A DNA stretch of 18,077 nucleotides, from the NCBI GenBank assembly GCA_045604155.1, contig JAZUNN010000021.1, forward strand, positions 1-18,077. Reading direction: 5' to 3'. The stretch is from JAISGQ01 sp045604155. Its GTDB lineage: Bacteria > Bacillota > Clostridia > Oscillospirales > Acutalibacteraceae. The notes beneath the pieces were generated by a model. That model made no database searches. It was given only the letters and a program-made list of their open reading frames with translations, and was not told the DNA's origin. Below, piece after piece: positions 7,309 to 14,076 of the stretch. Positions within the stretch are counted from its first letter, which is position 1, and every line of letters begins with the position of its first letter. Both the position numbers and the translations under genes were made by a program.

Positions 7309-7667
7309 TCAAGCTCAGTCCATTTCATTGAAAGAGATATATCAGCCCATTTGTTTCGTTCTTTATCGATGCAGTAGGCTGAGTATGGGGGAGAATCAAG
7401 CAGAGGGATAATATGAGGAAAGTAATTTGCGGCAATATTGAGATCATATACGCCAAAAAGTTCAGGACGTGAGAGATATTCATCAGATTCCGTGCCGGAG
7501 AGAAATCTCCAGCCGCTGTCGGTGTAGTTTACGGGCATAACACGGTAGAATGTAGTCATCTCTCTGCCCATACAAAGAATGGTGTCAGGAATACGACAGG
7601 TACCACGGCCAGAAATAATCGGCCTGATCTGTTCATCGGGAATAATAAATTTTTTTTCGTAAGCCAT
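7305..7667 (-). CDS. DUF2185 / Imm33-like protein
   Basis: A 120-residue protein I recognise as DUF2185, also named the immunity-protein domain Imm33. The diagnostic core is DSGWRFLSGTESDEYL (50-65) followed by GVYDLNIAANYFPHIIPLLD (72-91); the CMGREMT segment (32-38) fits the domain's N-terminal part. There is no signal peptide, so it should be cytoplasmic. Imm33 domains have been predicted to protect against polymorphic toxins, but many DUF2185 proteins stand alone without a toxin, and none is visible here. It lies 24 nt after the lipoprotein gene, with TGAGGT as ribosome binding site, and overlaps the GNAT gene by 4 nt. Confidence 0.8.
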   Translation of the reverse strand: MAYEKKFIIPDEQIRPIISGRGTCRIPDTILCMGREMTTFYRVMPVNYTDSGWRFLSGTESDEYLSRPELFGVYDLNIAANYFPHIIPLLDSPPYSAYCIDKERNKWADISLSMKWTELE

Positions 7668-7691
7668 AAAGTAAAAACCTCAGCAGAATAA

Positions 7692-8591
7692 TTATTTTGT
7701 GCGAATCCAATCAAAACGCCAGACTTCAGCATTTTGCAGATGCTTGCCGACACCGGAAGCAGAGCGGCAGGAGAACAGCTCGCTCTGGGGAGCAACACAA
7801 TACATTTCGCAGGCTAATTCCTTTGCGTAATCGGCAGAAAGAGAGTTTACAGCCCGGAACTGAAGGCATCTGCTCGAAACAAGAGCAGGTACAGCACCGC
7901 ATTCAACGTACCAGCGTTTTGCTATTGCAGCGAGAACATAGGCAGAAGGGCATTCATTCCAGCCGCCTATGGGGAGAGAACAGAGCACATCCCAGGGAGA
8001 AGACGAATGGAATTTGAGAATAAGAATGACATTGCAGTCAACTTCGGGTCGGGTGAGAGTATCGGGAACATTGCCAACAGAGCCTTTGCGGGTTTCAAAA
8101 CCGATAGTGTCAAAATTCAGATTTCTGTCAGCTTTGAGTTGAGTTAGCAGCAGAGTGCTGTTTGCGTCAATAGCACGGTTTCTGATATCGTTACATCCGA
8201 AATCAATAAGACTTTTGGGAGCATCAATAAAATTATTCTCCTGATATTTCAGCATATCAAAATTGGAATAAATATTTCTCACAAGCTCTTCATCAGGAAA
8301 GACGATAACGGGAGTGAAACCAAGATCTTCCGCTTCGAGAAGAAGTTCGTTGTATCGAATAAGCGCAGCATTAAAATCATCGGCATAAAAAGCTTCATAA
8401 TCATCGCATATCTGAACGATAGCCCTTGCAGGCTCATCAAGCTCAATTTCTTCCTTTGTTTCGGGATCATCAGGCTCGCTTACAACAGGCTCAGCCTCAG
8501 GAGTATCGCTTTTGCCGCAGGAGCAGCTGCAGCCTCCAAAAGCGAAAATCATACAGAGAGCAAGAATCAGAGCAATAAATCTTAACTTCAA
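7692..8591 (-). CDS. Cys-rich lipoprotein with DUF4253-like C-terminal domain
   Basis: A 299-residue predicted lipoprotein. Residues 1-20 are a hydrophobic signal ending in FGGC, with Cys21 as the likely lipidated residue, followed by SCSCG and an acidic linker to about 55. The middle region (55-195) is not recognisable. The last 100 residues resemble DUF4253: PIGGWNECPSAYVLAAIAKRW, LACEMYC and a final WRFDW (291-295). The protein has about fourteen cysteines spread along its length, unusual for a reducing anaerobe's exported protein. The TTG start overlaps the upstream SLOG gene's TGA (8588-8591) with AAAGGA about 11 nt before it. Function unknown; the signal peptide is clear and the domain call is by eye. 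Confidence 0.75.
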   Translation of the reverse strand: MKLRFIALILALCMIFAFGGCSCSCGKSDTPEAEPVVSEPDDPETKEEIELDEPARAIVQICDDYEAFYADDFNAALIRYNELLLEAEDLGFTPVIVFPDEELVRNIYSNFDMLKYQENNFIDAPKSLIDFGCNDIRNRAIDANSTLLLTQLKADRNLNFDTIGFETRKGSVGNVPDTLTRPEVDCNVILILKFHSSSPWDVLCSLPIGGWNECPSAYVLAAIAKRWYVECGAVPALVSSRCLQFRAVNSLSADYAKELACEMYCVAPQSELFSCRSASGVGKHLQNAEVWRFDWIRTK

Positions 8592-8986
8592 TTATCTTCA
8601 TTCCTTTCATAAGGCTTGAAAAATCTGACCTCATCCTTTTTGAAATAATAAACTGCCAGAGCAATCCCACGCTCCAGAGTATAATCGATAGTATTGAGAG
8701 TGCCTTTGGATGCACCGTCCCAAATGGCAACAACAAAATCTGAATTGTCGACTATTGTGCGGTTGCGTACAAGGGGAGCAATCTTACCGAAAAGACTGTA
8801 ATCGGGACGATGCTCGACAATCTTCAGGTTGTGCAGACGTGCATATTGAGCTGCAAGACTGTCCGTGCCCCGGGCACCGCCTGAAACAATGGATGTAGTT
8901 TCATCGGGCAGAATACCGTCCATAAGAGCGCAGAAACGGTCAAAGCTCAAAGGTATATTGCGTGAGCCGATTACAGCAACATTCAC
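8588..8986 (-). CDS. SLOG-superfamily nucleotide-binding protein (DUF2493/YpsA-like)
   Basis: A 132-residue Rossmann-like protein of the SLOG superfamily, related in fold to the DprA/Smf core. Signature segments are VIGSRNI (5-11), IVSGGARGTDSLAAQYA (33-49) and LVRNRTIVDNSDFVVAIWDG (72-91), ending in SKGTLNTIDYT (93-103). The GSR, GGARG and RNR elements are the expected ligand-binding loops for a nucleotide or nucleotide derivative. Standalone SLOG proteins of this type have been proposed to sense or process nucleotide signals; the actual ligand is unknown. The GTG start is set by AGAAGGTG (8994-9001) 7 nt upstream. It is the first gene of the operon and sits behind a near-consensus promoter. 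Its stop overlaps the lipoprotein's start. Confidence 0.82.
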   Translation of the reverse strand: MNVAVIGSRNIPLSFDRFCALMDGILPDETTSIVSGGARGTDSLAAQYARLHNLKIVEHRPDYSLFGKIAPLVRNRTIVDNSDFVVAIWDGASKGTLNTIDYTLERGIALAVYYFKKDEVRFFKPYERNEDN

Positions 8987-9018
8987 AATACCACACCTTC
9001 TTGAAAATATCTGAATAC

Positions 9019-9047
9019 ATTATATATAAAATGACACAATCTTTCAA
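9019..9047 (-). promoter_or_regulatory. Promoter of the SLOG operon
   Basis: Read on the minus strand, TTGAAA (9047-9042) is 17 nt from a perfect TATAAT (9024-9019). The start of transcription would be about 25 nt before the GTG at 8986. It is the only promoter evident for the four-gene operon. Confidence 0.78.
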
Positions 9048-9114
9048 TATATGCGCATAAAAAAGCCGTAAAGAGAAGAGGATACACAATTGGAAACTTA
9101 TTTTTCAAAAAAAC

Positions 9115-9143
9115 TTGCAACTCAGGGGAAAATATGGTAATCT
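9115..9143 (+). promoter_or_regulatory. Probable tsaD promoter
   Basis: TTGCAA (9115-9120), 17 nt, TAATCT (9138-9143), with TG at 9135-9136 forming an extended -10. The -10 hexamer is imperfect. It is divergent from the SLOG operon promoter. Confidence 0.45.
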
Positions 9144-9180
9144 TAAAATAGGGAAATTTGGGATTCAGAGGTGAATTCGC

Positions 9181-10194
9181 TTGCTTATACTCTCCATAGA
9201 ATCTTCCTGCGATGAAACCGCTGCTGCGGTTGTAAAAGACGGCAGGGAGCAGCTTTCAAGCGTTGTTGCTTCTCAGGTTGAACGTCATGTTGTTTTTGGC
9301 GGTGTTGTGCCTGAAATAGCAAGCAGAATGCACACCGAATGTATTTCGGGTGTTGTCAGCGAAGCACTTGCAAAAGCAGATAAAACCATTGATGATATTG
9401 ACGCAGTGGCAGTAACAGCTGCACCGGGACTTATCGGAGCGCTGCTTGTAGGTGTCAATTTTGCAAAGGGTCTTGCTTTCTCTGCAAAAAAACCTCTTGT
9501 CCCCGTACATCATCTCAGAGGACATATCGCTGCAAACTATATTGCACATCCTGATTTGAAACCGCCATTTCTGTGTCTTGTAGTATCAGGCGGTCACAGC
9601 CATATCGTAAAAGTCAATGACTACACCGATATGGAGATAATCGGCAGAACAAGAGATGACGCAGCAGGTGAGGCTTTCGACAAGACAGCACGCACCATGG
9701 GATTACCTTATCCCGGTGGTATACATCTTGATAAACTGGCCGAAAACGGTAATCCTGATGCATTTACCTTTACTATTCCCAGAATAAACGACGGACCCTA
9801 TGATTTCTCATTCTCAGGAATCAAGACCGCATCCATAAATATCATGCACAATCTTGAGCAGAAGGGTCTGCCCGTACCGAAAGAGGATATGGCAGCATCC
9901 ATCAGAGCAAGCGTAGTCCATATGCTGACAAGAAAGTTTATCGCTGCGGCAAAGGATCTTAATGAAAAAACTCTTGTACTTGCAGGCGGTGTTTCAGCAA
10001 ACAGACTTCTCCGTTCAAGAATGGAAGAGCTTGCAAAGGAAAACGGCATGAAGCTTTATTATCCGCCGTTGTCACTCTGCGGCGACAATGCAGTAATGAT
10101 AGGCTCTCAGGGCTATTACGAGTTTTCTGCAGGTCATACAGCAGATATGAGTCTGAATGCAACTGCTGCAATGTCAATAGACAGGGAATTCTAA
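9181..10194 (+). CDS. tsaD: tRNA N6-threonylcarbamoyladenosine transferase TsaD
   Basis: TsaD transfers the threonylcarbamoyl group to A37 of tRNAs that read ANN codons, working in bacteria with TsaB and TsaE (not in this window). The protein is 337 residues, normal length. It has the ASKHA-fold opening ILSIESSCDETAAAV, the metal-binding HHLRGH (His111 and His115), VVSGGHSHIV (134-143), GRTRDDAAGEAFDKTAR, PYPGG, FSFSGIKTA, LAGGVSANRLLRSR and the C-terminal CGDNAVMIG. The TTG start is set by GAGGTG (9168-9173) 7 nt upstream and by the conserved N-terminus. It stands alone between the divergent SLOG operon and pckG. Confidence 0.97.
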   Translation: MLILSIESSCDETAAAVVKDGREQLSSVVASQVERHVVFGGVVPEIASRMHTECISGVVSEALAKADKTIDDIDAVAVTAAPGLIGALLVGVNFAKGLAFSAKKPLVPVHHLRGHIAANYIAHPDLKPPFLCLVVSGGHSHIVKVNDYTDMEIIGRTRDDAAGEAFDKTARTMGLPYPGGIHLDKLAENGNPDAFTFTIPRINDGPYDFSFSGIKTASINIMHNLEQKGLPVPKEDMAASIRASVVHMLTRKFIAAAKDLNEKTLVLAGGVSANRLLRSRMEELAKENGMKLYYPPLSLCGDNAVMIGSQGYYEFSAGHTADMSLNATAAMSIDREF

Positions 10195-10228
10195 GTTAAT
10201 TTATACAAAAACATCTGCGTAAACACAC

Positions 10229-10253
10229 AAACAATTTCCATGTGAAATTGTTT
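10229..10253. promoter_or_regulatory. Perfect inverted repeat next to the pckG -35 (possible operator)
   Basis: AAACAATTTC (10229-10238) and its exact reverse complement (10244-10253) are separated by 5 nt. The right arm overlaps the likely pckG -35 by three bases. It is 34 nt after the tsaD stop. As an RNA hairpin it would be AU-rich and is followed only by TTTAAAAG, so it is a weak terminator candidate; a protein operator for pckG is the alternative I prefer. Confidence 0.45.
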
Positions 10254-10279
10254 AAAAGTTCACAAAGATAGGTTATACT
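10251..10279 (+). promoter_or_regulatory. Likely pckG promoter
   Basis: TTTAAA (10251-10256), 17 nt, TATACT (10274-10279). The leader to the first possible ATG (10306) is about 20 nt. Confidence 0.5.
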
Positions 10280-10305
10280 ATTATCAATAAAGGAGCGGCA
10301 TTATT

Positions 10306-12138
10306 ATGTGGTTTTTCAAGAAAAAAGCAAAAAATGTCTCTGACGAAAGGAGCACTACAACTATGACCAACAACAAGAGCATCCTCAGCTGGGTTGACGA
10401 AATGACCAAGCTGATGAAGCCGGACAACATCGTCTGGATCGACGGCAGCGAGGAGCAGATCGAAGCTCTGCGCAAGGAAGCCTGCAGCACAGGCGAACTC
10501 CTCAAGCTCAACGAGGAGAAGCTTCCCGGCTGCTACTATCACAGAACTGCTGTCAACGACGTCGCACGCGTTGAGGGCAGAACCTTCATCTGCACCCCCA
10601 CCAAGGAAGAGGCAGGTCCTACCAACAACTGGATGGATCCCGCTGAGGCTTACAAGATGCTTTATGCAATCGCAGAAGGCCGCTATGCAGGCAGAACCAT
10701 GTATGTAATCCCCTATTCCATGGGTCCCATCGGTTCTCCCTTCTCTAAGGTTGGTATCGAGCTTACCGACTCCATCTACGTTGTACTGAACATGGTCATC
10801 ATGACCAGAGCAGGCAAGGCTGTTCTCGATGCATTCGATGAGAACTCCAACGACTGGGTACGCGGTCTCCACGCAAAGTGCGACATCGATGAAGAGAAGA
10901 GATACATCTGCCAGTTCCCCCAGGATAACACCATCATCTCCGTTAACTCCGGTTACGGCGGAAACGTTCTCCTCGGTAAGAAGTGCTTCGCTCTCAGAAT
11001 CGCTTCCTATCAGGGCTGGAAGGAAGGCTGGATGGCTGAGCACATGCTCATCCTCGGCGTTGAGAATCCTCAGGGCGAGGTCAAGTACATCTGTGCTGCA
11101 TTCCCCTCTGCCTGCGGTAAGACCAACCTGGCTATGCTTATTCCCCCCGAGGTTTACAAGAGCAAGGGCTACAAGGTATGGTGTGTCGGTGACGACATCA
11201 GCTGGCTGAGAATAGGCGAAGACGGCAGACTCTGGGCATGCAACCCCGAGAACGGCTTCTTCGGCGTTGCTCCCGGTACCAACGAGAAGTCCAACCCCAA
11301 TGCACTTGCATCCACCCGTCAGGGTACCATCTTCACCAACGTTGCTCTCAACCTTGATGACAACACTGTTTGGTGGGAAGGCCTTGATAAGAATCCCCCT
11401 GTCAATGCACAGGAGTGGAAGGGCGCAAAGGTCAACGGCGTAGAGTTTACTGCTGAGGGCAACAAGCTTGCTCATCCCAACTCCCGTTTCACCGCTCCCG
11501 CAAAGAACTGCCCCTGCGTATCCTCTGAGTTTGACTCCACCGCAGGTGTTCCCATCTCCGCTATCGTATTCGGCGGCAGAAGAGCAAAGACCGCTCCCCT
11601 GGTATACCAGTCCCGTGACTGGAACAACGGTGTATTCGTAGGCTCCATCATGGCTTCCGAAACTACCGCTGCAGCTACAGGTGCAGTAGGCGTTGTCCGT
11701 CGTGATCCCATGGCTATGCTTCCCTTCTGCGGATACAACATGGGCGATTACTGGCAGCACTGGTTCAACATGGGCGAGAAGCTCGGTGACAAGGCTCCCA
11801 AGATCTTCAACGTAAACTGGTTCAGAACCGATGACGAAGGCCACTTCATCTGGCCCGGTTTCGGTGATAACCTCCGTGTTCTCGACTGGATTCTCAAGAG
11901 ATGCGACGGTGAGGTAGAGGCTAAGGAGACCGCTATCGGTTACGTTCCCAACGCTTCTGACATCAACCTCGAAGGTCTTGACTTCTCTATCGAGCAGCTT
12001 GAGGGTATCCTCAATGTTGACAACGACCTCTGGACTGCTGAGATCCCCGGCATCGAGGAGTTCTACGCTAAGTTCGGCGACAAGCTCCCCGCAGAGATGC
12101 AGGCACAGTTCGATGCATTCAAGGCTCGCCTTAACTAA
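10306..12138 (+). CDS. pckG: Phosphoenolpyruvate carboxykinase (GTP type)
   Basis: Interconverts oxaloacetate + GTP and phosphoenolpyruvate + CO2 + GDP; in fermentative anaerobes it often runs toward oxaloacetate. The GTP-type family is clear: P-loop FPSACGKTN (266-274) with the family's reactive Cys, GDDISWLR (295-302), NPENGFFGVAPGT (313-325) and FGGRRAKTAPLVYQ. The protein is 610 residues from 10306 or 591 from the internal ATG at 10363. The homologous part begins at the second start (SILSWVDEM). Both ATGs have AAAGGAG exactly 10 nt upstream (10289-10295 and 10346-10352), so either or both may be used; the extra N-terminus is MWFFKKKAK plus a polar linker. Codon use is visibly more C-ending (ATC, AAC, TTC, CTC, CCC) than in the neighbours, which fits very high expression. 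Confidence 0.96.
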   Translation: MWFFKKKAKNVSDERSTTTMTNNKSILSWVDEMTKLMKPDNIVWIDGSEEQIEALRKEACSTGELLKLNEEKLPGCYYHRTAVNDVARVEGRTFICTPTKEEAGPTNNWMDPAEAYKMLYAIAEGRYAGRTMYVIPYSMGPIGSPFSKVGIELTDSIYVVLNMVIMTRAGKAVLDAFDENSNDWVRGLHAKCDIDEEKRYICQFPQDNTIISVNSGYGGNVLLGKKCFALRIASYQGWKEGWMAEHMLILGVENPQGEVKYICAAFPSACGKTNLAMLIPPEVYKSKGYKVWCVGDDISWLRIGEDGRLWACNPENGFFGVAPGTNEKSNPNALASTRQGTIFTNVALNLDDNTVWWEGLDKNPPVNAQEWKGAKVNGVEFTAEGNKLAHPNSRFTAPAKNCPCVSSEFDSTAGVPISAIVFGGRRAKTAPLVYQSRDWNNGVFVGSIMASETTAAATGAVGVVRRDPMAMLPFCGYNMGDYWQHWFNMGEKLGDKAPKIFNVNWFRTDDEGHFIWPGFGDNLRVLDWILKRCDGEVEAKETAIGYVPNASDINLEGLDFSIEQLEGILNVDNDLWTAEIPGIEEFYAKFGDKLPAEMQAQFDAFKARLN

Positions 12139-12148
12139 TTAGAATAAC

Positions 12149-12181
12149 AAGAGCCTCGACTTACCGCCGAGGCTCTTTTAT
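12149..12181 (+). terminator. pckG terminator
   Basis: A 10-bp perfect stem, AAGAGCCTCG (12149-12158) and CGAGGCTCTT (12168-12177), with a 9-nt loop followed by TTTATCT. It lies 10 nt after the pckG stop codon. Confidence 0.85.
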
Positions 12182-12190
12182 CTGAATGGC

Positions 12191-12275
12191 AAAAGTTTCG
12201 CCCGCCTTTTCAAAGGCGGCGGGGATTAAAGGGGCAGAGCCCCTTTATAGGGTTTGGGACAAAGTCCCAACTTTT
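12191..12275 (+). repeat. Multi-hairpin intergenic repeat, copy B
   Basis: Same architecture and orientation as the copy at 2987. Three hairpins: CCGCCTTT (12202-12209)/AAAGGCGG (12212-12219); AAAGGGGC (12228-12235)/GCCCCTTT (12239-12246) around AGA; TTGGGAC (12254-12260)/GTCCCAA (12264-12270) around AAA. AAAAGTT (12191-12197) and AACTTTT (12269-12275) are complementary ends. Stem bases differ from the first copy but remain paired, and the joints (GGATT, GGGT) are kept. Confidence 0.82.
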
Positions 12276-12287
12276 CTTGAATAAAAT

Positions 12288-12315
12288 AAAAGCGAGCGTA
12301 ACGCTCGCTTTTTAA
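12288..12315. terminator. Symmetric hairpin terminator between repeat copies B and C
   Basis: An 11-bp perfect stem, AAAAGCGAGCG (12288-12298) and CGCTCGCTTTT (12302-12312), with a TAA loop. The T-run on the + strand and the AAAA on its other side give a weakly bidirectional signal. It is a second terminator about 110 bp beyond the pckG one, so its job as a simple terminator is redundant. Confidence 0.75.
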
Positions 12316-12325
12316 AAGAACAAAC

Positions 12326-12416
12326 AGTTGAGGATTTCATCCTCAAACACCTGACTTAAGGGACGCTGTCCCTTAAGAAACCCTGCCAAAGGAACAACGT
12401 TCCTTTGGAATCCTTC
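12326..12416 (-). repeat. Multi-hairpin intergenic repeat, divergent copy C (inverted)
   Basis: Read on the minus strand this begins GAAGGATTCC and then has three hairpins: CCAAAGGAAC/GTTCCTTTGG (12386-12395 with 12399-12408), CTTAAGGGAC/GTCCCTTAAG (12355-12364 with 12368-12377) and TTGAGGAT/ATCCTCAA (12328-12335 with 12339-12346). The joint GTCAGGTGTTTGAGG before the last hairpin matches GTCGGGTGTTTGAGG in the copy at 2987. It lacks the CCGCC hairpin and has an extra middle one, so it is a variant of the same family in opposite orientation. It ends about 15 nt before the ribosome binding site of the next gene. I see no convincing promoter for that gene in the rest of this gene-free stretch. 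Confidence 0.7.
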
Positions 12417-12442
12417 ATTTTATCGATCAATGAGGTGAATTT

Positions 12443-13006
12443 ATGGACTCTAAGGCCAAAAAATGCCTTGATCTTTTCAAAGTATTCTTTAAAATCGGAG
12501 CATTTACCTTTGGCGGCGGCTATGCCATGATACCGCTTATCAAACGTGAAGTTTCCGAAAAGCGTGACTGGATAAAGGAAGAGGAAATCCTTGACGTTAT
12601 CGCAGTCGCCGAAAGCACACCGGGACCTATAGCCATAAACTCCGCAACCTTTATCGGCACACGCAGAGCAGGCTGGCTGGGCGGAATTTCTGCAACCATG
12701 GGCGTTGTTGTTCCGTCTTTCATTATAATTTTTATAATCTCACTGTTCTTCCAGCATTTTGCAGAGTATACAGTTGTAAAATATGCCCTTATGGGACTTC
12801 GTGCAGGCGTCCTTGCTCTTATTGTCAAGGCATTGATATCCATGTCCAAGCATTGTCCCAGAAATATTATTGCTTATATTATTGTAGCAGGTGCATTTTC
12901 AGCATCAGTATTCTTTGGAGCAAACGTATTTATCATTATTCTCTGCTGTGCAATAACAGGTCTTATTTTTTCCTTCACTCCCATAGGAAAGGAGAAAACA
13001 AAATGA
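12443..13006 (+). CDS. Chromate transporter family protein, first short subunit
   Basis: A 187-residue membrane protein of the CHR (chromate transporter) family, short-chain type. The family motif GAFTFGGGYAMIPLI (19-33) and the second motif AESTPGPIAINSATFIG (56-72) are present, followed by about four or five hydrophobic helices. Short-chain members come as adjacent pairs that together correspond to one full-length CHR protein, as here. Family members export chromate in resistant bacteria, but in anaerobes the natural substrate is unproven, so chromate should not be assumed. GAGGTGA (12432-12438) sits close before the ATG. The gene overlaps the next one by 4 nt (ATGA). Confidence 0.9.
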   Translation: MDSKAKKCLDLFKVFFKIGAFTFGGGYAMIPLIKREVSEKRDWIKEEEILDVIAVAESTPGPIAINSATFIGTRRAGWLGGISATMGVVVPSFIIIFIISLFFQHFAEYTVVKYALMGLRAGVLALIVKALISMSKHCPRNIIAYIIVAGAFSASVFFGANVFIIILCCAITGLIFSFTPIGKEKTK

Positions 13007-13620
13007 TCTATCTTGAATTGTTTCTCACTTTCTTTATGATCGGTGCCTTCACCTTCGGCGGCGGCTATGCAATGCTTCCTCTTATAAGCGAAGAAGCAAC
13101 TTCACGTGGTTGGGCAACAATGGAGGAGCTTACAAACTTCGTTGCTATAAGCGAAAGCACCCCCGGCCCCTTTGCAGTAAATATCGCAACCTTCATCGGT
13201 GCAGATCAGGGCAGAGAATATATGGGACAATTTGGCGGTGTAATAGGCTCAATGTGTGCGACACTCGGTGTCGTGCTTCCCTCATATATTGTTATTCTTA
13301 TCGTTGCAACCTGCTACCAGAAATTCAATTCCAGCAAAATTGTCAAGGGGGTCATGAGCGGACTTCGTCCTGCGGCAATCGGTCTTATCGGATCAGCTGT
13401 AATCAATATGGGCGAATCAGTGCTGTTCCCAAATGGCATTGCATGGTCTGTCTTTGCAACTCCCGCATTCATCTTCTCCGCAGCATTGGCTGCAATCATG
13501 TTCTTCGTAGTAATGAAGTTCAAAAAGGTAAGCCCCGTGTGGATAGTTGCAATATCCGCTGTTGTAGGCATTGCCGCAGGATATATTTTAGATGCCTTTG
13601 GAATAGATTTTCTCGCATAA
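13003..13620 (+). CDS. Chromate transporter family protein, second short subunit
   Basis: A 205-residue partner of the preceding gene, with the same two motifs, GAFTFGGGYAMLPLI (14-28) and SESTPGPFAVNIATFIG (50-66), and further hydrophobic helices to the C-terminus. The ATG at 13003 is set by AAAGGAG (12988-12994) 8 nt upstream and by the conserved start; a longer in-frame opening at 12853 would run through the first gene. The start overlaps the upstream stop by 4 nt, so the two subunits should be made in balance. A terminator follows. Confidence 0.9.
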   Translation: MIYLELFLTFFMIGAFTFGGGYAMLPLISEEATSRGWATMEELTNFVAISESTPGPFAVNIATFIGADQGREYMGQFGGVIGSMCATLGVVLPSYIVILIVATCYQKFNSSKIVKGVMSGLRPAAIGLIGSAVINMGESVLFPNGIAWSVFATPAFIFSAALAAIMFFVVMKFKKVSPVWIVAISAVVGIAAGYILDAFGIDFLA

Positions 13621-13637
13621 AAAATGATATGGTCCTT

Positions 13638-13664
13638 GCCTCCTCGTTAGAGGGGGCGTTTTTC
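13638..13664 (+). terminator. Terminator after the chromate-transporter pair
   Basis: Arms GCCTCCTC (13638-13645) and GAGGGGGC (13650-13657), eight pairs with one G-U, around GTTA, followed by GTTTTT. Confidence 0.82.
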
Positions 13665-13711
13665 GTTTGTTTAACCGAAAAATAAATTTTGAATTTAATT
13701 TTATTTTTATA

Positions 13712-13740
13712 TTGACTTTAATAAAGTTAAAGCGTATACT
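13712..13740 (+). promoter_or_regulatory. Promoter with internal inverted repeat for the DUF2089 operon
   Basis: TTGACT (13712-13717), 17 nt, TATACT (13735-13740), a strong sigma-A-type promoter. The spacer contains CTTTAA (13716-13721) and TTAAAG (13727-13732), an inverted repeat with 5 nt between arms. GTTAAAG occurs at 13726-13732 and again at 13748-13754, 22 bp apart, on either side of the -10. These are candidate binding sites for the encoded HTH protein or another repressor. Confidence 0.65.
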
Positions 13741-13767
13741 TAATATTGTTAAAGGGGGTGGCGATAA

Positions 13768-14076
13768 ATGCCAATTACAAGCATACCCGAATGGATGAGT
13801 GAGCTTGACGATGAAGATCTTTCCTTTATACGCAATTTTATTTTAGCATCGGGTTCACTCAAAGAGGTGGCCAATCTGTACGGCGTGACCTATCCTACAG
13901 TCAGGCTTCGTCTCGACAGGCTGATTCAGAAAATACAGATAACCCAGTCTGTTGGAAACGATCGTTTTGTAGCACTGGTAAAAAAGCTCGCCATAGACGA
14001 AAAACTGGACGTTGAAACAGCCAAAACACTTATCTCTGCATACAGAGAAACAAGAAAGGAAGAGAGTAATGGGTAG
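13768..14076 (+). CDS. DUF2089-family helix-turn-helix protein
   Basis: A 102-residue protein matching the DUF2089 family. PEWMSELDDEDLSFIRNFIL (7-26) leads into a helix-turn-helix resembling sigma-factor region 4 (ASGSLKEVANLYGVTYPTVRLRLDRLI, about residues 27-53, quoted only to show the S-L-K-E-V-A and Y-P-T-V-R-L-R-L-D-R pattern). The C-terminal half is a charged helix. It is probably a small DNA-binding regulator. A strong ribosome binding site (GGGGGTGG, 13754-13761) precedes the ATG. The last 8 nt overlap the following membrane-protein gene, so the two are translationally coupled. Target genes are unknown; autoregulation is suggested by the repeats in its own promoter. Confidence 0.82.
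   Translation: MPITSIPEWMSELDDEDLSFIRNFILASGSLKEVANLYGVTYPTVRLRLDRLIQKIQITQSVGNDRFVALVKKLAIDEKLDVETAKTLISAYRETRKEESNG

Noticed and set aside
7305..7667. Reading the Imm33 gene as proof of a toxin-immunity locus
   Set aside because: No toxin, secretion or polymorphic-repeat gene is present in the window; DUF2185 often occurs alone.
10273..11844. 523-codon open frame on the minus strand
   Set aside because: Shadow of pckG caused by its strong C-ending codon bias, which removes stops from the antisense frame.
12191..12416. Possible CRISPR array
   Set aside because: The repeated units are hairpins of differing sequence without equal spacers, and no cas gene is present.
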